Source: Streptomyces sp. S4.7 (GTDB lineage: Bacteria > Actinomycetota > Actinomycetes > Streptomycetales > Streptomycetaceae). From it: DNA of 64,000 nt. Within the stretch, counting starts at the first letter, position 1. Each line of letters begins with the position of its first letter. The notes below the pieces were generated by a model. It did no database searches and was not told the origin of the DNA. It was given only the letters and a program-made list of their open reading frames with translations. Positions 54,961 to 63,431 of this stretch are shown piece after piece. The position numbers and the translations under genes are program-made. The stretch is taken from the NCBI RefSeq assembly GCF_010384365.1, contig NZ_CP048397.1:3224001-3288000 (forward strand). Direction: 5' to 3'.

Positions 54961-55452
54961 ATGACCGTTGCGTTTATCTCTGCCAGGGCCCGCCGGACCG
55001 GTGTCGCGCTCGGCGCCGTCTCCGCGGGCCTGCTCGTCCTCTCGGCCTGCGACAAGCCGACGCCGGTCGCGACGGTGACGGTGGGCACGGACTCCGTGCA
55101 CTCCGAGGCGGCCTGCTACAACCACGGCGAGTCGCTGGGTGAGCAGTCCGTGCTGGCGAAGTGCCTCAACGACACGTCCGGGCGCAAGACGATCCCGGTC
55201 TCCCTCGACGACCGGATCCACTTCGGCGTCGACCCGGCGATCGCGGACAACGGCTGGACCTTCTACATCGACGGCCAACGTGTGGAGCCGGAGCCGAACA
55301 AGGACACGTACCGCACCATCCAGGCGAGTTCGTTCTTCGCCTCGCAGACGGGCGAGCTGATCAAGTCCGTCGATCTCGGGATCGTGGAGACGAGCGAGAA
55401 GGAGAAGGCGGTCACCGGTGTCTGGAACTTCGAGCTGAAGAAGAAGTCCTGA
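54961..55452 (+). CDS. DUF2771 lipoprotein
   Basis: A 163-residue lipoprotein with lipobox Leu-Ser-Ala-Cys (Cys30) after a short signal peptide. The body matches DUF2771 in Streptomyces (paired cysteines, Trp-Thr-Phe-Tyr-Ile-Asp-Gly). Role unknown; outer face of the membrane. TAGCCT (54948-54953) 7 nt before ATG suggests a leaderless mRNA. It precedes mqnB by 46 nt and may be read through into it. Confidence 0.85.
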   Translation: MTVAFISARARRTGVALGAVSAGLLVLSACDKPTPVATVTVGTDSVHSEAACYNHGESLGEQSVLAKCLNDTSGRKTIPVSLDDRIHFGVDPAIADNGWTFYIDGQRVEPEPNKDTYRTIQASSFFASQTGELIKSVDLGIVETSEKEKAVTGVWNFELKKKS

Positions 55453-55498
55453 TCCCGGAGTTCCGGCCGGACCGCAACCCGGCGAGGGAGGGGCGTGC

Positions 55499-56200
55499 GT
55501 GCGCGTACTCGTCGTGACGGCCGTGCCGGCCGAGGCCGACGCGGTCTCCGCCGGACTGGGCGGATCCGGTACGGCGGCCACCGAGCGCGCCCTGCCGGGC
55601 GGTTACGTCCTGCGCGCCCGCCCGAGCGCCGATGTGCTGGCGGCCGGGGTCGGTCCCGCCGCGGCGGCGGCCGGTACGGCGACGGCGCTGGCCGCCTCGG
55701 CCTCCGCCACCCCGTACGACCTCGTGGTCTCCACCGGTATCGGCGGCGGGTTCCAACCGCTCGCCCCCCTCGGCTCGTTGGTGGTGGCCGACGCGATCGT
55801 CGCCGCCGACCTGGGCGCCGAGACGCCCGAGGGTTTCCTGCCGGTGGACGAACTCGGCTTCGGCCGCACCGTCCACCTCCCGCCCCCGGAGGTGGCCGCC
55901 CGGATCGCGCACCTGCTGGACGCCGTCCACGCGCCGGTGCTCACCGTCTCCACCGTGACCGGATCGGCCGCCCGCACCGGTGAACTGATCGCGCGTCACC
56001 CGCGCGCCGCCGCCGAGGCGATGGAGGGGTTCGGTGTCGCGGAGGCCGCCGCCGCGTACGCCCTGCCGGTGATCGAGATCCGCGCGGTCTCCAACGCCGT
56101 CGGCCCGCGCGACCGTTCGGCGTGGCGCATCGGCCCGGCACTGGACGCGTTGCGGTACGCCTTCCAGCAACTCAGCCCCGTCTTCGAGGAGTCGCCATGA
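55499..56200 (+). CDS. mqnB: Futalosine hydrolase
   Basis: A 233-residue nucleosidase of the purine nucleoside phosphorylase fold. It cleaves futalosine to dehypoxanthine futalosine in the alternative menaquinone pathway. Marks: Val-Val-Thr-Ala-Val-Pro-Ala-Glu-Ala-Asp-Ala-Val at the N-terminus, Ser-Thr-Gly-Ile-Gly-Gly-Gly-Phe near 80, and the C-terminal Met-Glu-Gly-Phe-Gly-Val-Ala ... Glu-Ile-Arg-Ala-Val-Ser-Asn nucleosidase motif. GTG 55499 has GAGGGAGG upstream. It overlaps mqnD as ATGA. Confidence 0.95.
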   Translation: MRVLVVTAVPAEADAVSAGLGGSGTAATERALPGGYVLRARPSADVLAAGVGPAAAAAGTATALAASASATPYDLVVSTGIGGGFQPLAPLGSLVVADAIVAADLGAETPEGFLPVDELGFGRTVHLPPPEVAARIAHLLDAVHAPVLTVSTVTGSAARTGELIARHPRAAAEAMEGFGVAEAAAAYALPVIEIRAVSNAVGPRDRSAWRIGPALDALRYAFQQLSPVFEESP

Positions 56201-57054
56201 GTCATGCCGCCGCCAAGCCCCTGCGCATCGCCTACTCGCCCTGCCCCAACGACACGTTCGTCTTCGACGCGTGGGCGCACGGCCGGGTGCCCGGCGCGCC
56301 CGAGCTGGACGTGACGTTCGCGGACATCGACATCACCAACGGCATGGCGGAGCGCGGCGAGCTGGACGTGCTGAAGGTGTCGTACGCCGTGCTGCCGTGG
56401 GTCCTCGACGAGTACACGCTGCTGCCGTGCGGCGGCGCGCTCGGCCGCGGCAACGGTCCGCTGGTCCTGACCCGCGAGCCGGCCTCCGATCTGACGGGCG
56501 CGACCGTCGCCGTACCGTCCGAACGGTCCACCGCCTACCTGCTGTTCCGGCTGTGGGCGGCTGAGGTCGTGCCGGGCGGGGTGGGCCGGATCGTGGTCAT
56601 GCCCTTCCACGAGATCATGCCCGCGGTGCGCGACGGCAAGGTCGACGCGGGGCTCGTCATCCACGAGGCGCGCTTCACCTACCGGGACTACGGGCTGCAC
56701 CGGCTCGCCGACATGGGCGAGCACTGGGAGTCCACGACGGGCCTGCCGATCCCGCTGGGCGCGATCATCGCGAAGCGGAACCTGGGTTCAAACACGCTCC
56801 AGCTGCTGGCGGACTCGGCGCGTACGTCGGTCCGCATGGCGTGGGACGACCCGGAGGCGTCCCGCCCGTACGTCCGCGCCCACGCGCAGGAGATGGACCC
56901 GGCGGTCGCGGAGCAGCACATCGGCCTGTACGTGAACGAGTTCACCGCCGACCTCGGCCCGGACGGCTACGCGGCGGTCCGGGGGCTCCTCACCCGCGCG
57001 TCGGCGGAGGGCCTGGTTCCACCGCTCCCCCCGGAGGCGCTGGCCTTCGGCTGA
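56197..57054 (+). CDS. mqnD: 1,4-dihydroxy-6-naphthoate synthase
   Basis: A 285-residue MqnA/MqnD-family protein with a periplasmic-binding-protein-like fold. Signature near the start: Tyr-Ser-Pro-Cys-Pro-Asn-Asp-Thr-Phe. His-Glu-Ala-Arg-Phe-Thr-Tyr near 156 follows the Gly-Leu-Val-Ile-His segment expected in the active site. It cleaves cyclic dehypoxanthine futalosine to 1,4-dihydroxy-6-naphthoate. ATG 56197 overlaps the mqnB stop, so the two are translationally coupled. Confidence 0.96.
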   Translation: MSHAAAKPLRIAYSPCPNDTFVFDAWAHGRVPGAPELDVTFADIDITNGMAERGELDVLKVSYAVLPWVLDEYTLLPCGGALGRGNGPLVLTREPASDLTGATVAVPSERSTAYLLFRLWAAEVVPGGVGRIVVMPFHEIMPAVRDGKVDAGLVIHEARFTYRDYGLHRLADMGEHWESTTGLPIPLGAIIAKRNLGSNTLQLLADSARTSVRMAWDDPEASRPYVRAHAQEMDPAVAEQHIGLYVNEFTADLGPDGYAAVRGLLTRASAEGLVPPLPPEALAFG

Positions 57055-57068
57055 CCAGCCGGGACCTC

Positions 57069-57080
57069 GGTCCTAGGACC
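57069..57080. promoter_or_regulatory. 12-bp perfect palindrome before the questin oxidase gene
   Basis: GGTCCTAGGACC lies about 65 bp upstream of the questin oxidase start and 15 nt after the mqnD stop. It could be an operator. Confidence 0.4.
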
Positions 57081-57146
57081 CGGGTGTACGGGCCTGGTCC
57101 GTGCGGCCGATACGCGACCGCCGGACCCCGTCCTAGCGTCACACCC

Positions 57147-58175
57147 ATGACCAACGACGTGAACACGAGCGGTGTCCTGGAAGAGGCCCTGGGGCGGCTG
57201 CACGCCTCCGGTCCCGAGATCTACGAGTGGCGCCTGACCAACCACGCCCCCATGGTGGTCGAGGCGCTCGCCACGCACGGGCAGTCGGCGGCCGTGCACC
57301 GCTGGCTGGACGCCTACCAGGCCAGGCTCGACGACTTCCCCACCCCCGTGTCCCCCGTGACCGACGCCAACTGGCGGGAGGCGCTGGGCGATACGCGCCG
57401 GGGAGCGGACTGGATCGGCTACTTCCTGCGGGCGACCGGGGAACGGCCCTGGCGTGACGTGCTCGCCCAGTGGTGGGCCCGGCTGCTGCCGGGACTGTAC
57501 GGCGGGTCCACCCACCCGGTGATCCGGGTCGGCCACGCCGTACGCGTCATCACCCGGAGCGGGGAGAACGGGCCGCGCCTCACCGAACTCGCCCACGGAC
57601 TCGGCTACTGGGCCGCCCGGCACCACACGGTCCCCGGCGTCGCCCCACTCCCCGGTGCCCCGGACGCCGACGGCGCGCTGGAGGCCGTCCCCGCGATCAG
57701 CGACTTCCAGGGCGGCTTCCGGGACAGGCTCGCCCGGGTCGACCGCCTGCCGGTCTGGTCGGCGGACGTCACCGACCCGGACGAGGCACGGGACCGGCTG
57801 ACGGCCCTGGTGGCCGCGGCGACCCACCGCTACGCCACCCACGGCCACGGCGACGAGACGATGCTGGTCCACGCGGCAACGGCCCCCAACGCCGTACTCC
57901 GCACCCTGCCCGCCCTGCCCCGCGCCCTGTGGGTCCCGAGCCTGCACGCGGCCTGGACGGCCTCCGCGGCGGTGACCTCGATGTACGCCCCACCCGCCCC
58001 GGCCCCGTACACCCCAGCCCCGGCCGTGACGCCCGAGGAGGTCCTCGAACGGGCCCTGGCCCACGGCGACGAGCACGTCATCAAGTTCGCCGACACGGCG
58101 CTGGACGTGGGCGACGAACGGGCACTGACGGCGGCACTGCGCGCGATCGACCTGAGCGAACCGCTGATCTACTGA
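57147..58175 (+). CDS. Questin oxidase family protein (DUF4243)
   Basis: A 342-residue protein of the questin oxidase-like family. It begins with the Leu-Thr-Asn-His-Ala-Pro-Met segment; further conserved histidines are His-Pro-Val-Ile-Arg-Val-Gly-His-Ala near 125-133 and His-Val-Ile-Lys-Phe near 310. Fungal members perform Baeyer-Villiger-like anthraquinone ring opening; the actinobacterial reaction is unknown. TAGCGT (57134-57139) 7 nt before ATG indicates a leaderless mRNA. Confidence 0.88.
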   Translation: MTNDVNTSGVLEEALGRLHASGPEIYEWRLTNHAPMVVEALATHGQSAAVHRWLDAYQARLDDFPTPVSPVTDANWREALGDTRRGADWIGYFLRATGERPWRDVLAQWWARLLPGLYGGSTHPVIRVGHAVRVITRSGENGPRLTELAHGLGYWAARHHTVPGVAPLPGAPDADGALEAVPAISDFQGGFRDRLARVDRLPVWSADVTDPDEARDRLTALVAAATHRYATHGHGDETMLVHAATAPNAVLRTLPALPRALWVPSLHAAWTASAAVTSMYAPPAPAPYTPAPAVTPEEVLERALAHGDEHVIKFADTALDVGDERALTAALRAIDLSEPLIY

Positions 58176-58348
58176 GGATGCGGCCTTGGCAGCAGCTGGA
58201 GGTGTACATCGGCATGCGCTGCGGCCCCGAGGTCGCGTGACACGGCCGGGACGCGGGCGGGAGCAGGCGGGGGGAGGGAGCCGGACTCACGTGTCAGGCC
58301 ACAGGGCCGGTGAGCCCGGCGGGGTTCGGTGGGGTTCGGCGGGTGGGG

Positions 58349-58732
58349 CTATACGTCGAGTTGGTCCGCCACCGCGCGCAGCAGGCCCGCGATGTTCGCA
58401 CCCTGCGACTTGTCCGGGTATCTGCCGCGCTCCAGCACGGGCGTGATGCTCTCCAGGAGCGTCGTCAGGTCCTGGACGATCGAGGCGAGTTCGTCGGGCT
58501 TGCGGCGCTGGGCCGCCGCCACCGACGGGGCCGGGTCGAGGACCGTGACCGAGAGGGCCTGGTCACCACGTTGGCCCGCGACGACGCCGAACTCGACGCG
58601 CTGGCCCGGCTTCAGTGCGTCGACTCCGGCAGGGAGGACCGATGAGTGGACGAAGACGTCGCCGCCGTCGTCACGGGAGAGAAAGCCGAAGCCCTTCTCG
58701 CGGTTGAACCACTTGACCTGGCCGGTAGGCAC
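58349..58732 (-). CDS. Cold-shock-domain protein with C-terminal extension
   Basis: A 127-residue protein. Residues 1-65 are a cold-shock domain with RNP1-like Lys-Gly-Phe-Gly-Phe-Leu and RNP2-like Val-Phe-Val-His-Ser-Ser, expected to bind single-stranded RNA or DNA. The extra 60 residues form a helical region (Leu-Ala-Ser-Ile-Val-Gln-Asp-Leu, Leu-Leu-Arg-Ala-Val-Ala) not found in CspA. GTG 58732 follows GAGGA. Confidence 0.9.
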   Translation of the reverse strand: MPTGQVKWFNREKGFGFLSRDDGGDVFVHSSVLPAGVDALKPGQRVEFGVVAGQRGDQALSVTVLDPAPSVAAAQRRKPDELASIVQDLTTLLESITPVLERGRYPDKSQGANIAGLLRAVADQLDV

Positions 58733-58900
58733 GTCTGTCCTCGTCCTCATATGTGTTGGGGGCGCTGGCGCGCACAGAAACGGCTCTGGATAGCACTACA
58801 GCGGGTCGGACGACCCGCCAATCCCCAAGGCTAATGGTCCAGGGGCTGGTGACAAGACGTCGCCGGTTGGTTCCTGTCCGCATGGAACTACCCTGGTGGA

Positions 58901-59206
58901 GTGACCGCTACTCCTTCATCGCCCTCGACGGAATCCGCACCCGACGCCGCGTCCGAACCCGCCGCCCAAGTGGCCGGTCCCGGCGACCGGCTGGTGCGGA
59001 TCGGCGCGATCGTCTTCATCGTCGGCGCGGTCGCCACACTGGTCACCGTGGCCCCACTGTTCCTCGGGACGGACCCGTTCCCGACCGTCGCCTACGCGCT
59101 GTGCATGCTCATGGCCGTCGGCTTCGTGATCGCCGGCGCCGGCCTCCTGCGGTCGATCGCCGCGCAGCGCCGTCAGGCCAGGTCGGCGGCGGGCTCCGCG
59201 ACGTAG
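58901..59206 (+). CDS. Small two-span membrane protein
   Basis: A 101-residue protein with an Ala/Ser/Pro-rich start and two transmembrane helices (about 32-54 and 63-86). Unknown function. TACCCT (58889-58894) lies 6 nt before GTG 58901, so it is probably leaderless. Its 3' end overlaps that of the HAD gene by 34 bp. Confidence 0.7.
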   Translation: MTATPSSPSTESAPDAASEPAAQVAGPGDRLVRIGAIVFIVGAVATLVTVAPLFLGTDPFPTVAYALCMLMAVGFVIAGAGLLRSIAAQRRQARSAAGSAT

Positions 59207-59841
59207 GCGCGCAGCCACTCCGGGAACGCCAGCAGGTCCGGCAGCACGACGTCCGCGCCCGCCGCCCGCAGTTCCCCCTCGCCGCAGGGGCCGGTCGGCA
59301 CCGCGACCGAGAGCGCGCCCGCCGTACGGGCACCGCGTACGTCGCCCGTGTGGTCGCCCACGTACACGCTCGCGCCGTGCTCGCGCAGCGCCTCCGCCTT
59401 CGCTTCCGCCCAGAGCCGGCCGACGACCGCGTCCGGTTCCACACCGAGATGCGCGAGATGCAGCTTCGCGTTCGGCTCGTGCTTCGCCGTCACCACGATC
59501 ACCCGCCCGCCGAGCGACCGAACGGCTGCGACCGCCTCACGGGCCCCGGCCATCAGCAGCGTCGGCGCGATGGCGTGAGTGGGATAGATCTCCCGGTACC
59601 GGTCGCCCATCGCCGCGATGCGGTCCGCCGGGAACCAGTGCGCCAACTCCTCGTCGAGCGGCGGTCCCAGCCGGGTGACGGCCAGATCGGCGTCGATCGG
59701 GACACCGGTCTCGGCCGAGAGAGCGCGGTAGGCGGCGTGGATGCCGGGCCGGGAGTCGATGAGGGTCATGTCGAGATCGAAGCCGACCGTCGGCGGCCGG
59801 TCGCGACCGACGGACAGGGGCGGGGTCGGGAGCGAAGTCAT
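59173..59841 (-). CDS. HAD-superfamily phosphatase (phosphoglycolate-phosphatase-like)
   Basis: A 222-residue HAD hydrolase. Motif I is Gly-Phe-Asp-Leu-Asp-Met-Thr-Leu near 20-27 with the nucleophile Asp, motif II is Val-Val-Thr-Ala-Lys near 115, and motif IV is Val-Gly-Asp-His-Thr-Gly-Asp near 168. The C1 helical cap between motifs I and II is of the Gph/pyrophosphatase type. Substrate unknown. Confidence 0.9.
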   Translation of the reverse strand: MTSLPTPPLSVGRDRPPTVGFDLDMTLIDSRPGIHAAYRALSAETGVPIDADLAVTRLGPPLDEELAHWFPADRIAAMGDRYREIYPTHAIAPTLLMAGAREAVAAVRSLGGRVIVVTAKHEPNAKLHLAHLGVEPDAVVGRLWAEAKAEALREHGASVYVGDHTGDVRGARTAGALSVAVPTGPCGEGELRAAGADVVLPDLLAFPEWLRAYVAEPAADLA

Positions 59842-59898
59842 ACGAGCATTGTGCCCGGACCCCTCCGCCGGTCGGTGGCCTGATCTCGACGCTTAGAC

Positions 59899-59917
59899 TT
59901 AGCCAAGCCTTACCAAG
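59899..59917 (+). promoter_or_regulatory. Iron-box-like site (DmdR1/IdeR type)
   Basis: The 19-mer at 59899-59917 agrees with the DtxR/IdeR consensus TTAGGTTAGGCTCACCTAA at 12 positions, including TTAG at the start and CT.ACC in the second half. TAGACT at 59894-59899 resembles a -10 box next to it. It precedes the FecCD transporter operon. Confidence 0.45.
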
Positions 59918-60027
59918 CCACGCCCACGTCAATCCGCGCCCAGCCACGTCCAAGCCATGCCTCGCCGACCCACGCCGCGCCACGCCCCGCCGTCGTGGTC
60001 CCGGAGCCCAGCACCCGATTGGTCCCG

Positions 60028-61065
60028 ATGACAGCCGCCGCCGTCCCGACGACCCACCGCACCAGACGCGCTCTCGTCGCCCGCCGCATCGGCTGGACGA
60101 CGGTCGCCGCCGCGGCCCTGCTGCTCGCCGTCCTGCTCAGCCTCGCGGTCGGGGCCCGCGCCGTCGCGCCGGGCGCCGTGTTCGACGCGCTGCTCAACGG
60201 GGGTCACGGCGAGGACGCCGAGGTCGTACGGCAACTGCGGGTGCCCCGTACCGTCGTCGGCCTGATGGTCGGCGCCGCGCTCGCGCTCGCCGGTACGGTC
60301 CTCCAGGGCATCACCCGCAACCCCATCGCCGACCCCGGCATCCTCGGAATCAGCCAGGGCGCGGCGGTCGGCGTCGTCATGGCCATCGCCTTCGCCGGGG
60401 TGCACACGCTGACCGGATACGTGTGGTTCGCGTTCGCCGGCGCTGCCGTCGCCTCGGTCGCCGTGTACGCGATCGCCTCACGCGGCAGGGGCGGCGCGAC
60501 CCCGGTCAAACTCGCCCTCGGCGGCGCCGCGATCAACGCGCTCCTGGTCTCCGTGACGATGGGCATCCTGACGACCCGGGCCGCCGCGCTGGACGAGTTC
60601 CGCTTCTGGCAGGTGGGGTCGGTCGCGGGCCGGGACGCCGAACTCGTCGGCCAGGTCTGGCCGTTCCTCCTCGTCGGCACGGTCCTGGTGGTGAGCGTCG
60701 CGCGCGGGCTCGACGCGCTCGCGCTCGGCGAGGACGTCGCGAAGGGCCTCGGGCAGAACGTCGGAGCCGTCCGCGTCGTGGGCGGTGTCGGCGCGACCGT
60801 ACTCGTCGGGGTCGGCGTCGCCGCGGCCGGGCCGATCGCCTTCGTCGGCCTCGCCGTCCCGCACATCGCCCGCGCGATCGTCGGCAGCGACCACCGCTGG
60901 CTGATGCCGATGGCCGCGCTGGTCGGGCCGGTGATGCTGCTCGTGGCCGATGTGCTCGGCCGTGTCCTGTTCCCGCCGGGCGAGGTGCCGGCGGGCGTGA
61001 TGACGGCGCTGCTCGGTGTGCCGTTCCTGGTCGCTCTCGTACGCAGGAAGGCGGTACCGGCATGA
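60028..61065 (+). CDS. FecCD-family iron-siderophore ABC permease 1
   Basis: A 345-residue permease with nine or ten transmembrane helices. Marks of the FecCD family are Leu-Arg-Val-Pro-Arg-Thr near 72-77, Thr-Arg-Asn-Pro-Ile-Ala-Asp-Pro-Gly-Ile-Leu-Gly near 98-109 and Gly-Leu-Ala-Val-Pro-His-Ile-Ala-Arg near 281. It imports Fe3+-siderophore or a similar chelate together with the next two gene products. ATG 60028 was chosen over GTG 59995; neither has a good ribosome binding site. No substrate-binding protein gene accompanies the operon. Confidence 0.93.
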   Translation: MTAAAVPTTHRTRRALVARRIGWTTVAAAALLLAVLLSLAVGARAVAPGAVFDALLNGGHGEDAEVVRQLRVPRTVVGLMVGAALALAGTVLQGITRNPIADPGILGISQGAAVGVVMAIAFAGVHTLTGYVWFAFAGAAVASVAVYAIASRGRGGATPVKLALGGAAINALLVSVTMGILTTRAAALDEFRFWQVGSVAGRDAELVGQVWPFLLVGTVLVVSVARGLDALALGEDVAKGLGQNVGAVRVVGGVGATVLVGVGVAAAGPIAFVGLAVPHIARAIVGSDHRWLMPMAALVGPVMLLVADVLGRVLFPPGEVPAGVMTALLGVPFLVALVRRKAVPA

Positions 61066-62165
61066 GTACGGCCCCAGCGGCCGACCGGAAAGTGGTCACC
61101 AGGGGCGCCGGGGTACGGCCCGCCGGATACTCACTCGTACGCACCCGGCTGGGCACCCGGCGCGTGTCGTTCCTCGTGCACCGGCGCGCGGCGGTCGTCG
61201 CCTGCGCCCTCGCGGTGCTGCTCTCGCTGGTCTGCGTCGCCTACCTCGGCGTCGGCGAGAGCTTCGTCGCCCCCGCCGAGGTCCTGAAGGTGATCCTCGG
61301 ACAGCCGTCGCCGGACGAACTGGTCGTCGGCACGCTGCGGCTGCCGCGCATGGTGGTCGGTCTCCTCGTCGGCGCCGCCTTCGGTGTCTCCGGCGCGCTC
61401 ATCCAGACCGTCGCCCGCAACCCGCTCGCCAGCCCGGACATCATCGGGGTCACGCAGGGCGCGAGCGCGCTGACGGTCTTCGCGATGACGTACGGCGTCA
61501 CGTCGTTCACCGTCCTGCCCTACCTCTCGGTCACGGGCGGCATGCTGGCCGCCGTGCTCGTGTACGTCTTCGCCTGGCGCGGCGGGCTGCACGCCACCCG
61601 CTTCGTCCTCATCGGCATCGGCTTCGCGATCGCGCTGCGCTCGCTCACCACACTCTTCATGACGAAGGGCGACTATCTGGTCGCCCAGCAGGCCCAGGTG
61701 TGGATGACCGGCTCGCTCAACGGCCGCGGCTGGGACGAGGCCGCGCCGCTCGGCTGGGTGCTGCTGATCCTGCTGCCGGCGGTGGCGTGGGCGGCGTACG
61801 CCCAGCGCACGGTGTCGATGGACGACGGGACCGCCACCGCGCTCGGCGTGCGCCTGGGGCACGTACGGCTCGGGCTCGTCCTGCTCGGCGTGGTGCTGGC
61901 GTCGGTGGCGACCGGGACCGCGGGGCCGGTGGACTTCGTCGCGCTGCTCGCCCCGCAGATCGCGCGGCGGATGACGCGTACGGCGCAGATCCCGCTGCTC
62001 TGCTCCGCGCTGCTCGGCGCGGTGATCGTCGTACTCGCCGACCTCCTCGCGCGCAAGCTGTTCGCGCCCACCGAACTGCCCGTGGGCGTGCTCACGGCCG
62101 CGATCGGTGCCCCGTATCTGATCTGGCTGATCATCCGCAGCCGTACCGCAGGAGCTGGAGCATGA
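61062..62165 (+). CDS. FecCD-family iron-siderophore ABC permease 2
   Basis: A 367-residue paralogue of permease 1 with a longer N-terminus. The family phrases Arg-Leu-Pro-Arg-Met, Ala-Arg-Asn-Pro-Leu-Ala-Ser-Pro-Asp-Ile-Ile-Gly and Val-Ala-Leu-Leu-Ala-Pro-Gln-Ile-Ala-Arg-Arg are present. ATG 61062 overlaps the preceding stop as ATGA. It likely forms a heterodimeric channel with permease 1. Confidence 0.95.
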   Translation: MSTAPAADRKVVTRGAGVRPAGYSLVRTRLGTRRVSFLVHRRAAVVACALAVLLSLVCVAYLGVGESFVAPAEVLKVILGQPSPDELVVGTLRLPRMVVGLLVGAAFGVSGALIQTVARNPLASPDIIGVTQGASALTVFAMTYGVTSFTVLPYLSVTGGMLAAVLVYVFAWRGGLHATRFVLIGIGFAIALRSLTTLFMTKGDYLVAQQAQVWMTGSLNGRGWDEAAPLGWVLLILLPAVAWAAYAQRTVSMDDGTATALGVRLGHVRLGLVLLGVVLASVATGTAGPVDFVALLAPQIARRMTRTAQIPLLCSALLGAVIVVLADLLARKLFAPTELPVGVLTAAIGAPYLIWLIIRSRTAGAGA

Positions 62166-63031
62166 GCATGGGCGCAGGCACGGGCACGGGCACGGGCATC
62201 GGTGGCCGGACGGAGGCGCGGGAGACCGGCGTGAGCCGGCTCGCGGCCCACGAGCTGACGCTCGCCTACGACGACCGCACGGTCGTACACGGTCTCGAAC
62301 TGGCCGTCCCCGACGGGCGGGTGACCGTGATCGTCGGCCCCAACGCCTGCGGCAAGTCGACCACGCTGCGCGCGCTCGGGCGGCTGCTGAGGCCGAAGAG
62401 CGGTTCGGTGCTGCTGGACGGCGCGGAGCTGGCGAGCATCCCGACGCGGAGGATCGCGCAGTCGATCGGTCTGCTGCCGCAGTCGCCGTCCGCGCCCGAG
62501 GCGATCACCGTCGCCGACCTGGTCTCGCGCGGGCGCCAGCCACATCAGCGCTGGTGGCAGCAGTGGTCGGAGGAGGACGAGCGGGCCGTGACGGACGCGA
62601 TGGGGCGTACGGACGTGACCGAGCTGGCCGAGCGGTCGGTCGACGAACTGTCGGGCGGTCAGCGGCAGCGCGTGTGGATCGCGATGGCGCTGGCGCAGGA
62701 GACGGATCTGCTGCTGCTGGACGAGCCGACGACGTTCCTGGACATCGCCCACCAGGTGGAGGTGCTCGACCTGGTGCGCCGCCTCAACCACGACCAGGGC
62801 CGCACGGTCGTGATCGTGCTCCACGACCTCAACCAGGCGGCGCGGTACGCCGATCACCTGGTGGCCATGAAGGAGGGCCGGATCGTCGCGGAGGGCGCTC
62901 CGGGCGAGGTCGTCACGGCGGAGCTGGTACGCGAGGTGTTCGGCCTCGAATCGGTGGTGGTCCCGGACCCGGTGACGGGGTCACCGCTGGTGGTCCCGGG
63001 GGCGCCGTACCGGCCGGGGGACGGGGAGTAG
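62162..63031 (+). CDS. Iron-siderophore ABC transporter ATPase
   Basis: A 289-residue FepC-type ATPase. Walker A is GPNACGKST near 58-66, signature LSGGQRQRV near 162, Walker B Leu-Leu-Leu-Leu-Asp-Glu-Pro, H-loop Leu-His-Asp. The Asp-Glu-Leu-Ser-Gly-Gly-Gln and Ala-Arg-Tyr-Ala-Asp-His segments are typical of the siderophore class. ATG 62162 overlaps the preceding stop. The start is followed by a Gly-Thr-rich stretch from a GGCACG hexamer repeat (62174-62197), so a later start is possible. Confidence 0.95.
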   Translation: MSMGAGTGTGTGIGGRTEARETGVSRLAAHELTLAYDDRTVVHGLELAVPDGRVTVIVGPNACGKSTTLRALGRLLRPKSGSVLLDGAELASIPTRRIAQSIGLLPQSPSAPEAITVADLVSRGRQPHQRWWQQWSEEDERAVTDAMGRTDVTELAERSVDELSGGQRQRVWIAMALAQETDLLLLDEPTTFLDIAHQVEVLDLVRRLNHDQGRTVVIVLHDLNQAARYADHLVAMKEGRIVAEGAPGEVVTAELVREVFGLESVVVPDPVTGSPLVVPGAPYRPGDGE

Positions 63032-63431
63032 TCGCGCGCGACGGCGCCGTCCCCCCGGACGCCGGACGGGGTCGGGTCGTGCCGCCCGGCGCGGTCGCGG
63101 ATCGAGGACGACCGGGAGCCGCTTCGAAGCGCGGGCGCGCGTCGGCGCGCGGCGTGTGCCGGCGGAGCCGGGAGCGGCACGGAAGCACGTCACCGACAGC
63201 GGAGCATGGCGACCCGGCGGCCACGGAGACGCAGCGACGGCGCCCACCACCTCAGCCCTCACGGTGGCGGGAGCGTGGTTGCGCGGCAACGCGGCAAGCG
63301 TCGACGGCACCGGCGGTCAGCCCGGCAACACGGCGAGAGCCCGTCGGCACGACAGCGGCCGTGGACGTGCGACAAGGCGGTGGCGCCGCGACGGCAACGC
63401 GATTGCGCGGCAGCCCGGTACCGTCGGCAGC
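63032..63431. other. Intergenic region, no gene recognised
   Basis: I see no gene here. A short CCGTCC/GGACGG hairpin around 63046-63070 may end the FecCD transcript. ORFs across this stretch have no ribosome binding site or family resemblance. Confidence 0.4.

Noticed and set aside
58178..58240. 20-codon ORF right after the questin oxidase stop
   Set aside because: An ATG follows the stop closely, but there is no clear ribosome binding site or conserved pattern, and the frame is also the shadow frame of the gene before it.
62174..62197. GGCACG hexamer repeat in the ATPase start as a phase-variation switch
   Set aside because: Changes by whole hexamers keep the frame, so they would only alter the length of a Gly-Thr stretch.
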